Source of the DNA: Verrucomicrobiota bacterium
GTDB lineage: Bacteria > Verrucomicrobiota > Verrucomicrobiia > Chthoniobacterales > Terrimicrobiaceae
Reading direction: 5' to 3'
NCBI GenBank assembly: GCA_026398255.1
Contig: JAPLTG010000032.1
Coordinates: 186,001-250,000, forward strand
DNA: 64,000 nt
Shown in pieces: positions 8,477 through 15,765 of the stretch. The notes under the pieces were generated by a model. It saw only the letters and a program-made list of their open reading frames with translations, did not search any database and was not told the origin of the DNA. Position 1 is the first letter of the stretch. Each line of letters opens with the position of its first letter. The translations under genes and the position numbers were made by a program.

Positions 8477-8493
8477 TTGGCACGGAGTTTGCT
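8477..8493 (+). promoter_or_regulatory. Sigma-54 (-24/-12) promoter of the flagellin gene
   Basis: TTGGCACGGAGTTTGCT matches the RpoN consensus TTGGCACG-N4-TTGCW at every fixed position, with GG (8479-8480) and GC (8491-8492) exactly ten bases apart. Transcription would start near 8504, giving a leader of about 48 bases that contains the inverted repeat TGACCC-N6-GGGTCA (8516-8533). No strong Shine-Dalgarno sequence precedes the ATG at 8552. The match is direct observation; RpoN control is inference. Confidence 0.85.
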
Positions 8494-8551
8494 CTACAAC
8501 TTTCGCAGTGAAACCTGACCCAGGATAGGGTCACAACCCAAATATATCATT

Positions 8552-9718
8552 ATGATCTCGATCAATGTTAACCCCGCAGCCAGCGGTGCAGGCCTCAACC
8601 TCGGAAAAGCCAACGAAGCCCTCCAAAAGAGTCTCTCCCGACTCTCCAGCGGACGCCGCATCGTAACCTCCAGCGACGACGCCGGCGGCCTCGCCGTCTC
8701 CATGAAAATGGCAGCTGCCCAAAAGCGCACCGAAGCTACGGCTATCAACCTCCGCAACATGGTTTCTTTCTTGGATACACAAGATGGAGCCTTCAAGGTT
8801 GCTGATAAAGTGGTTAGCCGCATGTCGGAACTTGCTGCTCTCTCTCGCGATGTGTCTAAAAACTCGGGAGATATTGAGAATTACGACAAGGAATTCTCCA
8901 ACCTCAAGTTGCAAATGATGAGTTTGGCAACAGAGAAGTTTAATGGTGTGCCACTATTCGATGCATCCACAGAAGTTGGCAAAGTTTTTACTGTCCCTAC
9001 GTCCGAAGATGGGTCTCAAACTACATCTGTTACCCAAGCCGGACTCGCATCCGATCCTATGATTAAAATGATGAACGAGGGATTTCATACATTTGAGATT
9101 GAAGGAAATAAGTTTATAACACCATTTAGTTCAGATATTACCGCATCGACCGGCTTCACGGCTTATCAAATTCCTGGTGGTGTTCTGTCCCCTGTTGAGT
9201 TAACGGGAACTTTTGATACCACTGGAACGCCTTCTTTGACTGTCCAAGTTACAGGTATTATGACTGTTGCAGGGACCCCTCCAATTCCATCCCAGTCTAC
9301 GATAACATCTACCGGTGGTAGCGTTGCTATTTCAAGAGCTTCAACTTCTGTTCTTGATGCCACAGATATCGATGATTTTGTCCAAATTGAAAATTCTAGT
9401 GGCCAAACAGTTCGGAATACAACCCTAAACTATTCAAATTCTGACGAATATGCATTCCTCACTCAAGAGGCTCTTCAGCAGCTTGCCGATATGCGAGCAC
9501 AAAATGGTGCAGAAATGAGTCGTATCAACTTTGCTCAAGATCTCTTGAACATCAACGCTGTCAACCTTGAAGCCGCGAACAGCCGCATCATGGATGTGGA
9601 TGTCGCTGCCGAGAGCAGTCAACTCGCCCGCTTCCAGATTCTGCAGCAAGCCGGCACGGCGATGCTCGCCCAAGCGAACACTAGCCAGCAAAGCCTCGTC
9701 CGCCTGCTCCAAGGCTAA
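8552..9718 (+). CDS. fliC: Flagellin
   Basis: 388-residue filament subunit. The D0/D1 ends are conserved: the N-terminal segment has NEALQKSLSRLSSGRR and DDAGGLAVSMKM, and the C-terminal segment has NLEAANSRIMDVDVA followed by QQAGTAMLAQAN and a final RLLQG. 'SSGRRI' replaces the common 'SSGLRI'. The central region (about residues 140-300) is rich in Thr, Ser and Val, is AT-richer than the ends and is the expected variable surface domain. The gene has its own sigma-54 promoter and an intrinsic terminator, so it is monocistronic. FlgN-like and FlhF-like genes lie 1.2-1.7 kb downstream. Confidence 0.95.
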   Translation: MISINVNPAASGAGLNLGKANEALQKSLSRLSSGRRIVTSSDDAGGLAVSMKMAAAQKRTEATAINLRNMVSFLDTQDGAFKVADKVVSRMSELAALSRDVSKNSGDIENYDKEFSNLKLQMMSLATEKFNGVPLFDASTEVGKVFTVPTSEDGSQTTSVTQAGLASDPMIKMMNEGFHTFEIEGNKFITPFSSDITASTGFTAYQIPGGVLSPVELTGTFDTTGTPSLTVQVTGIMTVAGTPPIPSQSTITSTGGSVAISRASTSVLDATDIDDFVQIENSSGQTVRNTTLNYSNSDEYAFLTQEALQQLADMRAQNGAEMSRINFAQDLLNINAVNLEAANSRIMDVDVAAESSQLARFQILQQAGTAMLAQANTSQQSLVRLLQG

Positions 9719-9746
9719 TCGAAGCAAAAATCAAACTCAAAACCTG

Positions 9747-9778
9747 GAAGCCCGCCACCCGGCGGGCTTCTTTCTTTT
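9747..9778 (+). terminator. Intrinsic terminator of flagellin
   Basis: A perfect 10-bp stem GAAGCCCGCC / GGCGGGCTTC with loop ACCC (9747-9770), followed by TTTCTTTT. Confidence 0.9.
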
Positions 9779-9867
9779 AAAAGCATTAAAGGGCGAGAAA
9801 AGGGGCACGCCCTCAAATGTTTCCAAATCTTCCGGTTTGAATCTAGAGTTTTTGCCCTGATTTTCCC

Positions 9868-10188
9868 GTGACATACACAGATTCACAAAGACTGCTGGAA
9901 GCGCCAAAAGCGTTAGCATCGTTAACTATACTTGACAAACCCAAAATTATCAAGTATTTATGCCCATATGAAACGACAATTGAACTTCCTGACGCGATTT
10001 TGGAGCGAACAAAGGTGGCGGCTGCGCATCGCCGCACCTCGATGAAAAATTTGGTGATTCAAGGGCTTGAGATGGTTCTTCAAAATGAAGTGGTTCCTGC
10101 CCAGCCTGCTGAGGCGTTGGCTCGGCTCCGTGGAGGTTACCACTTGGGAGGCCGCCCAATGACCCGCGAGGAGATTCATGTCCGGTGA
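9868..10188 (+). CDS. VapB-like antitoxin with a disturbed start region
   Basis: The conserved part is TTIELPDAILERTKVAAAHRRTSMKNLVIQGLEMVL, a ribbon-helix-helix-like segment typical of VapB antitoxins. The only standard in-frame start is the GTG at 9868, which adds an unconserved 34-residue leader. The natural-looking start, ATG at 9968 (ATGAAACGACA), is one base out of frame: inserting one A would give the classical MKTTIELPD N-terminus. A strong promoter ends just before that ATG. The start may therefore be broken by a one-base deletion, or the base call may be wrong. The stop region overlaps the toxin start (10178). Confidence 0.65.
   Translation: MTYTDSQRLLEAPKALASLTILDKPKIIKYLCPYETTIELPDAILERTKVAAAHRRTSMKNLVIQGLEMVLQNEVVPAQPAEALARLRGGYHLGGRPMTREEIHVR
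9932..9960 (+). promoter_or_regulatory. Sigma-70-type promoter of the vapBC pair
   Basis: TTGACA (9932-9937), a 17-base spacer, then TATTTA (9955-9960). Transcription would begin at about the ATG at 9968, implying a leaderless message. The promoter lies inside the GTG-initiated frame, which argues against that long frame being the natural product. Confidence 0.6.
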
Positions 10189-10594
10189 TCGTTTTTTGGA
10201 TACGAATATTCTTCTTTACGCCTACGATCTGGATGCACTTGCTAAACGGTCTGGCGCGATGGCAATCGTCGAGGAGGCGTGGCGCCAGCCTGAGCGCATA
10301 GCCCTGAGCGTGCGGGTGCTGCAAGAATTTCATGTCAATTTTGTTCGAAGTGGTCGCCCGGTTGCTGAGGCGACATTGATTGTTGGAGATTTTAGTTCAT
10401 GGATTGTCATAGAAAATTCTCTAACTCTGTTTCAGCGGGGGCTATGGCTTCAGTCTCGGTGGCAAATTTCGCTCTGGGATGCCATGATCTTGGCGGCAGC
10501 CGAAAGTAGTGGTGCCCGCGAACTACTCTCAGAAGATCTCAACCATGGCCAGAAATATGGCCTAGTTTCTGTTATTAATCCATTTATCGCATAG
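10178..10594 (+). CDS. PIN-domain toxin (VapC)
   Basis: 138-residue predicted endoribonuclease. PIN carboxylates are intact: FLDTNILLYAYD (D8), RVLQEFHV (Glu), SLWDAMILAAA (Asp) and SEDLNHG (Asp). It overlaps the antitoxin reading frame by 11 bases. The pair is inserted between flagellin and the other two flagellar genes. If the antitoxin start really is broken, an intact toxin without a working antitoxin would be hard to tolerate, which favours either an alternative start or a base-call error upstream. Confidence 0.87.
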   Translation: MSGDRFLDTNILLYAYDLDALAKRSGAMAIVEEAWRQPERIALSVRVLQEFHVNFVRSGRPVAEATLIVGDFSSWIVIENSLTLFQRGLWLQSRWQISLWDAMILAAAESSGARELLSEDLNHGQKYGLVSVINPFIA

Positions 10595-10707
10595 ATATAT
10601 CAAAAGGGTCGGTCTCGCGCATTCACATATTTCGCAAGCCTTCTGGTGTGCATGTAGTGTTTTGATCCCCTTACACCGTTGCAGTCCGAAATTTACAACA
10701 TTTGCTA

Positions 10708-10730
10708 GGAGCGCCAACGTCCCCGTTGGC
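10708..10730. repeat. REP-like palindrome, copy 2
   Basis: GGAGCGCCAACGTCCCCGTTGGC, with stem GCCAAC (10713-10718) and GTTGGC (10725-10730). Related to the element at 7888-7912 with covarying stem bases. Confidence 0.55.
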
Positions 10731-10867
10731 ATCGATGATCCAACTCCCGCCGAGGCGCACCTCAGCGTTCCCATTTTCGAAAAAATGATTTTGTTTGTTG
10801 GGGGCGTGCTTGAAACTTTGTGCGTCGGGGATGAACGATGCGAATGGCAGAGAGGGATTCGATGATG

Positions 10868-10884
10868 CTGGCACAAGTCTTGCT
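10868..10884 (+). promoter_or_regulatory. Sigma-54-like promoter before the FlgN-like gene
   Basis: CTGGCACAAGTCTTGCT keeps GG (10870-10871) and GC (10882-10883) ten bases apart and matches TGGCAC-N5-TTGCT. The predicted start is near 10895, three bases before the ATG at 10898, so the message would be almost leaderless. This favours the ATG over the in-frame GTG at 10892. Confidence 0.7.
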
Positions 10885-10897
10885 GTGGTGAGTGCAA

Positions 10898-11320
10898 ATG
10901 AACACTCTTGCCGCTCTCGACCACTACAATTCGCTCTGCGATGAACTGGATAGCTTCATGCATGAGGAAAATTCCCAACTCCGGTTCCAACCGGCGGATG
11001 GGAATCAGTTATTGGAGCGCAAGCGGGGGATTCTTGAGAAGTTGGAGGGGGCTTTGCAGATGCTTCGGGTGGCAGGTCCGGTTCGGACGGCAGAGCATTC
11101 GGCGTCTTGCGAAACCCGCAAGCGGGTGATGGCAAAAATCCTGAAACTTCTTCTTCTCAGCCGCGAGAGCGAGCAGTTGCTTTTGAAACACTCGGTGATG
11201 ACGGCACCTCGCATGGAGCAGCCCAAAGCCAATCCAGCGCGGCTCGCGACTACTTATAAGACCCGGAAAACTCCGGCGAAGGGCACTTCGCAAGCGGAAG
11301 GTTCCTGGGTCGTTTGGTAA
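10898..11320 (+). CDS. FlgN-like flagellar chaperone candidate
   Basis: 140-residue mostly helical protein. The N-terminal half (ALDHYNSLCDELDSFMHEEN, then LLERKRGILEKLEGALQMLR) has the spacing and Leu/Glu pattern of FlgN-type export chaperones, which hold hook-filament junction proteins in the cytoplasm. A second helical stretch with AKILKLLLLSRESEQLL follows, then a basic Pro/Lys tail. Support comes from the sigma-54-like promoter directly upstream and the FlhF-like gene 50 bases downstream. Similarity is by pattern only, so the family name is tentative; an uncharacterised coiled-coil protein is the alternative. Confidence 0.6.
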   Translation: MNTLAALDHYNSLCDELDSFMHEENSQLRFQPADGNQLLERKRGILEKLEGALQMLRVAGPVRTAEHSASCETRKRVMAKILKLLLLSRESEQLLLKHSVMTAPRMEQPKANPARLATTYKTRKTPAKGTSQAEGSWVVW

Positions 11321-11370
11321 ATCCCGCGCCCTTGCGGCGGCGGAGGTTTGTGGTTTAATCCGGAAGTTCC

Positions 11371-12516
11371 ATGGCTCAAAAATCGCTTCCGATCACTCCT
11401 GGTCAAAAATACAAATTTGTCGTCAAGTCGGCTGAAGAAGCCGCTGCGATCATTCGCGACAAGCTCGGAGAAATGGCGCAGGTCATTTCGGTCCGTCAGG
11501 TCGAGGGGGAGGGGTTGGCCCGTTTCCTGAAATCCCCGAAGCTCGAAATCATCGCACAGGTCCCGGTGACTCCCGCCGAAAACACCGAGGCAAAAGTTTC
11601 CTCTGAGGCCCCGGCCGATTCTGCCGACCTGGGCGAGGAGTTGGAATCCCCGCAACGCCGCAAAGCCGTTCGCTCTCGCAAGCCTCGCGCGACTTCACCA
11701 TCTGCCGAGCCGCGCCGTGAAGAGACGGATTATGTTTCCGAGACTTTGGTCCGCGCGATGTTCAACAATCTCCCCACGGGCAGGCTGTGGACGATTTTGT
11801 CCAAGGCGGGCATCCCGACGGAATTTCTTGCCCAGATCGGCGAGCAACCCGAAACCCGCGGCCTGAATGACCAACCTCTCCAGACGGCGATTTCGCGCTT
11901 TGCGTTGTTGATGCGCGACCGCGCGCCGGGCCGCTCCCTTTCGCTTTCAAACCGCGTGGTGTTCTTTGGTTCGCCGGGCTCGGGATCGACCACCGCGCTT
12001 TGCAAGCAGCTATCCTCCGATGTTTTTCTGCGCGGTCGCCAGGCTTGTGTGATGAAGCTGGATGCCGACGAGCCGAATTCGAGCGAGGGTTTGGCGATGT
12101 TTTGCGAGGCGCTGGGCGTTCCGCTCCTCCGCACCACCGCCGAACTCCGCAAAATCCCCGAAGAGGCGGCGGTGTATTTTGACATGCCTGGCATGGTCCT
12201 GACGGGAAAAAATATCCGGCATATTCAGAAAATTTTCGATGAGCTCGGCATTTCGTCCCGCGTATTGGTGGTGAATGCCGCCTACGAGCGCCAACTCATC
12301 CAAGAGGCCTACACCCGCGCCAGCGCCATCGGGGCCACCCATGTCGTCTTCACGCATGTGGACGAGATTCCGCGTTGCGGCAAACTTTGGGAGTTCGTGC
12401 TCGATGACGGCTTGGTGCCGCTCTTTGCCAGCACGGGCCAAAACATCGCGAGCGATTTCGACCGTCACATCATTGACTTACTGGTGCGGAGAACGCTCAC
12501 CGCCGGTGACGAGTAA
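11371..12516 (+). CDS. FlhF-like SRP-type GTPase with degenerate nucleotide site
   Basis: 381 residues. The N-terminal B-domain resembles FlhF (SAEEAAAIIRDKLGEMAQVISV), followed by a Pro/Ser/Glu-rich linker (about 62-120), an N-domain and a G-domain. FlhF places flagella at the cell pole. Here the P-loop reads GSPGSGSTT (200-208), with Ser206 where the catalytic Lys should be. The G3 box reads DMPG (271-274), and the G4 box reads THVD (328-331) rather than TKLD. The rest of G4/G5 (FTHVDEIPRCGKLWEF, then PLFASTGQNIASDF) is clearly FlhF-like. It probably binds nucleotide poorly or not at all. It sits in the flagellar island. Confidence 0.8.
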   Translation: MAQKSLPITPGQKYKFVVKSAEEAAAIIRDKLGEMAQVISVRQVEGEGLARFLKSPKLEIIAQVPVTPAENTEAKVSSEAPADSADLGEELESPQRRKAVRSRKPRATSPSAEPRREETDYVSETLVRAMFNNLPTGRLWTILSKAGIPTEFLAQIGEQPETRGLNDQPLQTAISRFALLMRDRAPGRSLSLSNRVVFFGSPGSGSTTALCKQLSSDVFLRGRQACVMKLDADEPNSSEGLAMFCEALGVPLLRTTAELRKIPEEAAVYFDMPGMVLTGKNIRHIQKIFDELGISSRVLVVNAAYERQLIQEAYTRASAIGATHVVFTHVDEIPRCGKLWEFVLDDGLVPLFASTGQNIASDFDRHIIDLLVRRTLTAGDE

Positions 12517-12532
12517 AGGGGAGTAAAGGGGC

Positions 12533-13711
12533 ATGATTTCAAATCTATTTCGAGTTTCACTTTGCGCGCTGGTGGCACTTCTCGCCTTGGTGGGATGTGA
12601 TGATCCGCCGCAGATCATCGGGCCGAAAATTGAGACGCCGCCCTCATCGCCCACGCCGCCGTTGGTTCTGAATATTGGTGTGTATTTGCCTTTGCAGGGC
12701 GAAATGGCTGCGAGCGGCGACTCGATGCTAAATGGCCTGATCATCGCCGCCGAGCAGGCGAATGCCTCGGGCGGAGTCCTCGGGCGCCCGGTGCGGCTTG
12801 TCGTGCGTGACACAAAATCCCAACCCGACCGCGTGGCAAAAGCCGTCACCGACCTCATCACGGAGGATAATGTTTCCTGCTTGATCGGCGGGCTCACAGG
12901 TAGCGGATCCGAGGCTTCGGCTATCGCGGCAGAATATCAAATTCCGCTGATAGCGCCCGGATCTACGATGCCGGGGGTTCCGTCCAGCGAGCCTTGGACG
13001 ATTCGTTTGTGCTACACGGATTTTCTTTCCGGCCGTGTGATGGCGAAATTCGCCGACTCTCTCGATGCCACCCATGCGGTCGTTCTCTACGACCCCGGGA
13101 TCGATTATGCGAAGGCGTTAGCCATGGCTTTTGGAAAAGCCTTCAAGTCGAAGAGGGGCAACAAAATTGTCGGCGAGCCTTTTCAGACGGGCACCACCGA
13201 CTTCAGTGAGCACATTCAGGAGATCCAAAAGATCCGGCCCGATGTCGTTTTCCTGCCTGCCGATGCGCGTCTCGCTGCGGCGATTTTGGTGCAAGCCCGC
13301 GCGGCAGGGCTCGAGACCCCATTCCTCGGCACCGCGACTTGGGATACCGAGGAATTCCTGAATGACTCCGGTGAGGCGTCGAGGAATTGCTACATGCCGG
13401 GTCGTTACGCCCCGAGTGCGGAGACCGAATCAGCCCGCGCCTTTTTGTCAGGCTACTTGGAGAAATACAAAAAATCCCCGACCGCCATGGCGGCTCTCGG
13501 ATACGACTCCCTGCGCGTCTTTCTGGATGCCTACAAGAAAACCCAAGGCCAGGGCGGCGAGCCGCTGCGCGTGGCACTCACGGAAACGATGAATTTCGAG
13601 GGTGCCACCGGCCCGATCACTTTCGAGCCCGCGCTGGCGATCTCCAAGGCGGTTCCGATCTTGAAAGTCAAAGACGGCGACTTCGCGTTTGTCGAAACCC
13701 TCGTTCCTTAG
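12533..13711 (+). CDS. LivK-like periplasmic substrate-binding lipoprotein
   Basis: 392-residue type I periplasmic binding protein of the branched-chain amino acid (Peripla_BP_6) family. A lipoprotein signal ends in LALVGC (Cys22), followed by a Pro/Ser linker and then LNIGVYLPLQGEMAASGDSM, the typical opening strand and ligand loop. Later motifs GGLTGSGSEA and NDSGEASRN fit the family. No permease or ATPase genes adjoin it, so the ligand is open; orphan members can be sensory. It begins 16 bases after the flhF-like stop, behind a duplicated GAGTAAAGGGG whose second copy provides the ribosome-binding site. Confidence 0.88.
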   Translation: MISNLFRVSLCALVALLALVGCDDPPQIIGPKIETPPSSPTPPLVLNIGVYLPLQGEMAASGDSMLNGLIIAAEQANASGGVLGRPVRLVVRDTKSQPDRVAKAVTDLITEDNVSCLIGGLTGSGSEASAIAAEYQIPLIAPGSTMPGVPSSEPWTIRLCYTDFLSGRVMAKFADSLDATHAVVLYDPGIDYAKALAMAFGKAFKSKRGNKIVGEPFQTGTTDFSEHIQEIQKIRPDVVFLPADARLAAAILVQARAAGLETPFLGTATWDTEEFLNDSGEASRNCYMPGRYAPSAETESARAFLSGYLEKYKKSPTAMAALGYDSLRVFLDAYKKTQGQGGEPLRVALTETMNFEGATGPITFEPALAISKAVPILKVKDGDFAFVETLVP

Positions 13712-13765
13712 AAGGGCTCTTTTTCCTTGGAGGGATGGGCTTGGGTTTTTAGAGTCACCGGCCTT

Positions 13766-14749
13766 ATGAAACCCGCCATTCGCGTAGCCGTCACCGGTGC
13801 AGCCGGTCAAATCTCTTACTCTCTTCTACCCCGCATCGCCTCCGGCGCCATGTTCGGCCCCGATCAACCGGTGATCCTCCAGCTTCTTGAAGTGCCTGTG
13901 GAAAAAGCTATGAAAGCCCTCGAGGGCGTGGCGATGGAACTCGACGACTGCGCTTTCCCGCTCTTGCAAGGCATGGTGCTTGCCGACGACGCGAAGGTTG
14001 GTTTCAAAGATGCCAACTGGTGCCTGCTCGTCGGAGCCAAGCCCCGCGGCCCCGGCATGGAGCGCGCCGACCTCCTCAAGGACAACGGCAAAATTTTCAC
14101 CACCCAAGGCCGTATCATCGATGAAGTCGCTGCCGAGAACGCCCGCGTCGCTGTGGTCGGAAATCCCGCCAACACGAACGCCATGATCGCCGCCAGCATG
14201 GCCCGCCGCCTAACGCCCGACCGCTTCACCGCCATGGTCCGCCTCGACCAAAATCGCGCCCAGACCATGCTCGCCAAGAAAGCCGGCGTCGCGACCACTG
14301 AGGTCTCGGAGATTTTCATTTTCGGCAACCACAGTCCGACGATGTTCCCGGCTTTCAGCCACGCCAAAATCCAAGGTCAAGCCGCCGAGAAATTGGTCAA
14401 CGACCGCGCCTGGCTCGAAGGGGAATTCTGCGAGAAAGTCGGCAAGCGCGGAGCGGCGATCATCGCCGCCCGAGGCGCTTCATCAGCCACTTCGGCCGCG
14501 AACGCCCTCATCGACCATGTCCGTGATCTCGTGACTCCTGGCAAAATCCACTCGGTCGCCGTGAAGTCCGAAGGCCGCTACGGATTTGATCCGAATGTCT
14601 GGGCTGGTATGCCGGTCAAGACCACTTCTCCTGGTGCATTTGAGGTCATCACGGGCATCGAGATGGACGACTTCGCGAACTCGAAAATTGCCGCGACGAA
14701 CAAGGAACTCGTCGAAGAGCGCTCCTTCGTTGCCGAAATGCTCGGCTGA
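13766..14749 (+). CDS. mdh: Malate dehydrogenase
   Basis: Cytosolic NAD-dependent malate dehydrogenase of the TCA cycle. The 327-residue product has the Rossmann motif [13 protein letters not shown], the substrate arginines in the [13 protein letters not shown] region, VGNPANTNA, the MVRLDQNRA loop and the catalytic-His segment IFGNHSPTM. It belongs to the cytosolic/MDH2-type group rather than the LDH-like one. The ATG at 13766 is chosen so that the protein begins just before the NAD fold. It converges on the BrnTA pair with 13 bases between the stops. Confidence 0.95.
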   Translation: MKPAIRVAVTGAAGQISYSLLPRIASGAMFGPDQPVILQLLEVPVEKAMKALEGVAMELDDCAFPLLQGMVLADDAKVGFKDANWCLLVGAKPRGPGMERADLLKDNGKIFTTQGRIIDEVAAENARVAVVGNPANTNAMIAASMARRLTPDRFTAMVRLDQNRAQTMLAKKAGVATTEVSEIFIFGNHSPTMFPAFSHAKIQGQAAEKLVNDRAWLEGEFCEKVGKRGAAIIAARGASSATSAANALIDHVRDLVTPGKIHSVAVKSEGRYGFDPNVWAGMPVKTTSPGAFEVITGIEMDDFANSKIAATNKELVEERSFVAEMLG

Positions 14750-14762
14750 GGAAACTTCGCCG

Positions 14763-15026
14763 CTACATTTCCTTCTCAAGCCGCTCGCCAAGCCACTGCT
14801 TGATCATGCTCTGGTAATTGAGATATCGAGAGCGGGCGAGCCGTTTGATTCGGGCGAGCATCTTGGGATCGAAGCGCAGCGTTACCGTCATGGACTCGCG
14901 GTTGTCGGTTTTTAACACCGAGGAATTCATCAGCCGCGGGTCGAGGCTCGTTTCGCTCCAAAACTCGCGCTCGAGTTCGGGCGTCTCGAAGTGGGGGATA
15001 TCCCGCCAGTTTTTAATCACACGCAT
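14763..15026 (-). CDS. BrnA/CopG-type antitoxin
   Basis: 87 residues. The N-terminal segment IPHFETPELEREFW and the C-terminal ribbon-helix-helix (MTVTLRFDPKMLARIKRLAR, then YQSMIKQWL) fit the CopG antitoxin family that partners BrnT toxins. It lies three bases after the toxin stop; the toxin-first order is normal for BrnTA. It is likely to autorepress the pair. Confidence 0.85.
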   Translation of the reverse strand: MRVIKNWRDIPHFETPELEREFWSETSLDPRLMNSSVLKTDNRESMTVTLRFDPKMLARIKRLARSRYLNYQSMIKQWLGERLEKEM

Positions 15027-15029
15027 CGG

Positions 15030-15314
15030 TTAGATCGAAGCCTCCTGGGTTTTGCGTTCGAGAAACACAATCTCCTCCTCCGTGGCGGGCCTGGAAAAAA
15101 TGACTCGGTGGCTTTTGCCATCTGTCCAGAAAACGGAAAACAGCGCCTTGCCCGCAACAGATCGCCCTAGGCAAAAATAGCGAGCCTCGCGGCCAGGCTC
15201 CAACTCGGTGTCTGGAAAAATCCGCAGGCTGAAAGGATCTTCAAACGATTCCTCGATCTCGCCGGAGGAAAGTTCATGCGGCTCAGGAAAGCCGCCTGTC
15301 CAGTCGAACTCCAT
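15030..15314 (-). CDS. BrnT-family toxin
   Basis: 94-residue predicted ribonuclease toxin with the RelE-like BrnT fold: MEFDWTGG at the N-terminus, FEDPFSLRIFPDTE, GREARYFCLGRS, and the C-terminal HRVIFSRPATEEEIVFLE resembling the RIISAR-AT-EE motif. The usual KHGVSF segment near residue 15 is replaced by HELSSGEIEESF, so this is a divergent member. Its ATG shares one base with the stop of the upstream glyoxalase (TGATG), which couples the toxin to a metabolic gene rather than giving it a free-standing TA promoter. Confidence 0.82.
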   Translation of the reverse strand: MEFDWTGGFPEPHELSSGEIEESFEDPFSLRIFPDTELEPGREARYFCLGRSVAGKALFSVFWTDGKSHRVIFSRPATEEEIVFLERKTQEASI

Positions 15315-15700
15315 CAGGCGTTCGGCGCGGGTTGGATCAATTCGATTTCGTAGCCCTCGGGCGCATCGATGAAGCCGATCACCGAACCCTTCGAGGTTTT
15401 CGTCGGACCGTCGCTGAATGGATATCCCAGAGCGGCGGAGTGTTTGGCGAAAGCCTCGATGTCATCCACCTCGAAAGCCAGATGCGTGAGATCCGGGCCG
15501 ACCACCACCGGTCCACTGCCGTCATATTTGCAAATCTCAATCTCCTGCTCGGTCCCCGGAGCTTGGAAGAAAACCAACTCGGAGCCTCGTCCGCTTTTGC
15601 TGCGGCGGGTTTCTTGAAGGCCGAGGACATCGCGGTAGAAGGCCACGGTTTTGTCGAGGTCGCTGACACGATAGCGGGTATGGAGGAGTCTTTTGATCAT
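15314..15700 (-). CDS. gloA: Glyoxalase I (lactoylglutathione lyase-like)
   Basis: 128-residue metalloenzyme of the vicinal-oxygen-chelate fold that converts the hemithioacetal of methylglyoxal. It shows LLHTRYRVSDLDKTVAFYRDVLG at the start, then ELVFF, THLAFEVDD and EGYEIELIQ, which carry the four expected metal ligands (His, Glu, His, Glu). The ATG at 15700 is chosen over an upstream start that would overlap the esterase gene. It overlaps the toxin gene by one base. The thiol cofactor cannot be told from sequence. Confidence 0.88.
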   Translation of the reverse strand: MIKRLLHTRYRVSDLDKTVAFYRDVLGLQETRRSKSGRGSELVFFQAPGTEQEIEICKYDGSGPVVVGPDLTHLAFEVDDIEAFAKHSAALGYPFSDGPTKTSKGSVIGFIDAPEGYEIELIQPAPNA

Positions 15701-15765
15701 GGGATTTCGAAGGGAGTTTATCCCTGTTTGAAATTCCCCCCGCAAGCCCCGATCGGTCCGGTCGT

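Larger units (their letters stand above)
7877..8551. other. Repeat-rich intergenic spacer with flagellin promoter
   Basis: 675 bases without a convincing gene. In order it holds a REP-like palindrome (about 7888-7912), a 'cgcagagccacgaag' segment near 7940, one copy of an accacagagg-type repeat (8145-8173), a large imperfect hairpin (8181-8246), an inverted copy of the same repeat (8335-8358), and a sigma-54 promoter (8477-8493) with a short leader to the flagellin ATG. Short open frames here lack coding character. Confidence 0.8.
10595..10897. other. Intergenic spacer with REP-like palindrome and sigma-54-like promoter
   Basis: About 300 bases with no credible gene. It contains the second REP-like palindrome (10708-10730) and, at its right end, a -24/-12 type promoter (10868-10884). 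Confidence 0.7.

Noticed and set aside
8281-8534. Small open frames in the spacer before flagellin
   Set aside because: They run through interspersed repeats and the sigma-54 promoter, and look like random open frames.
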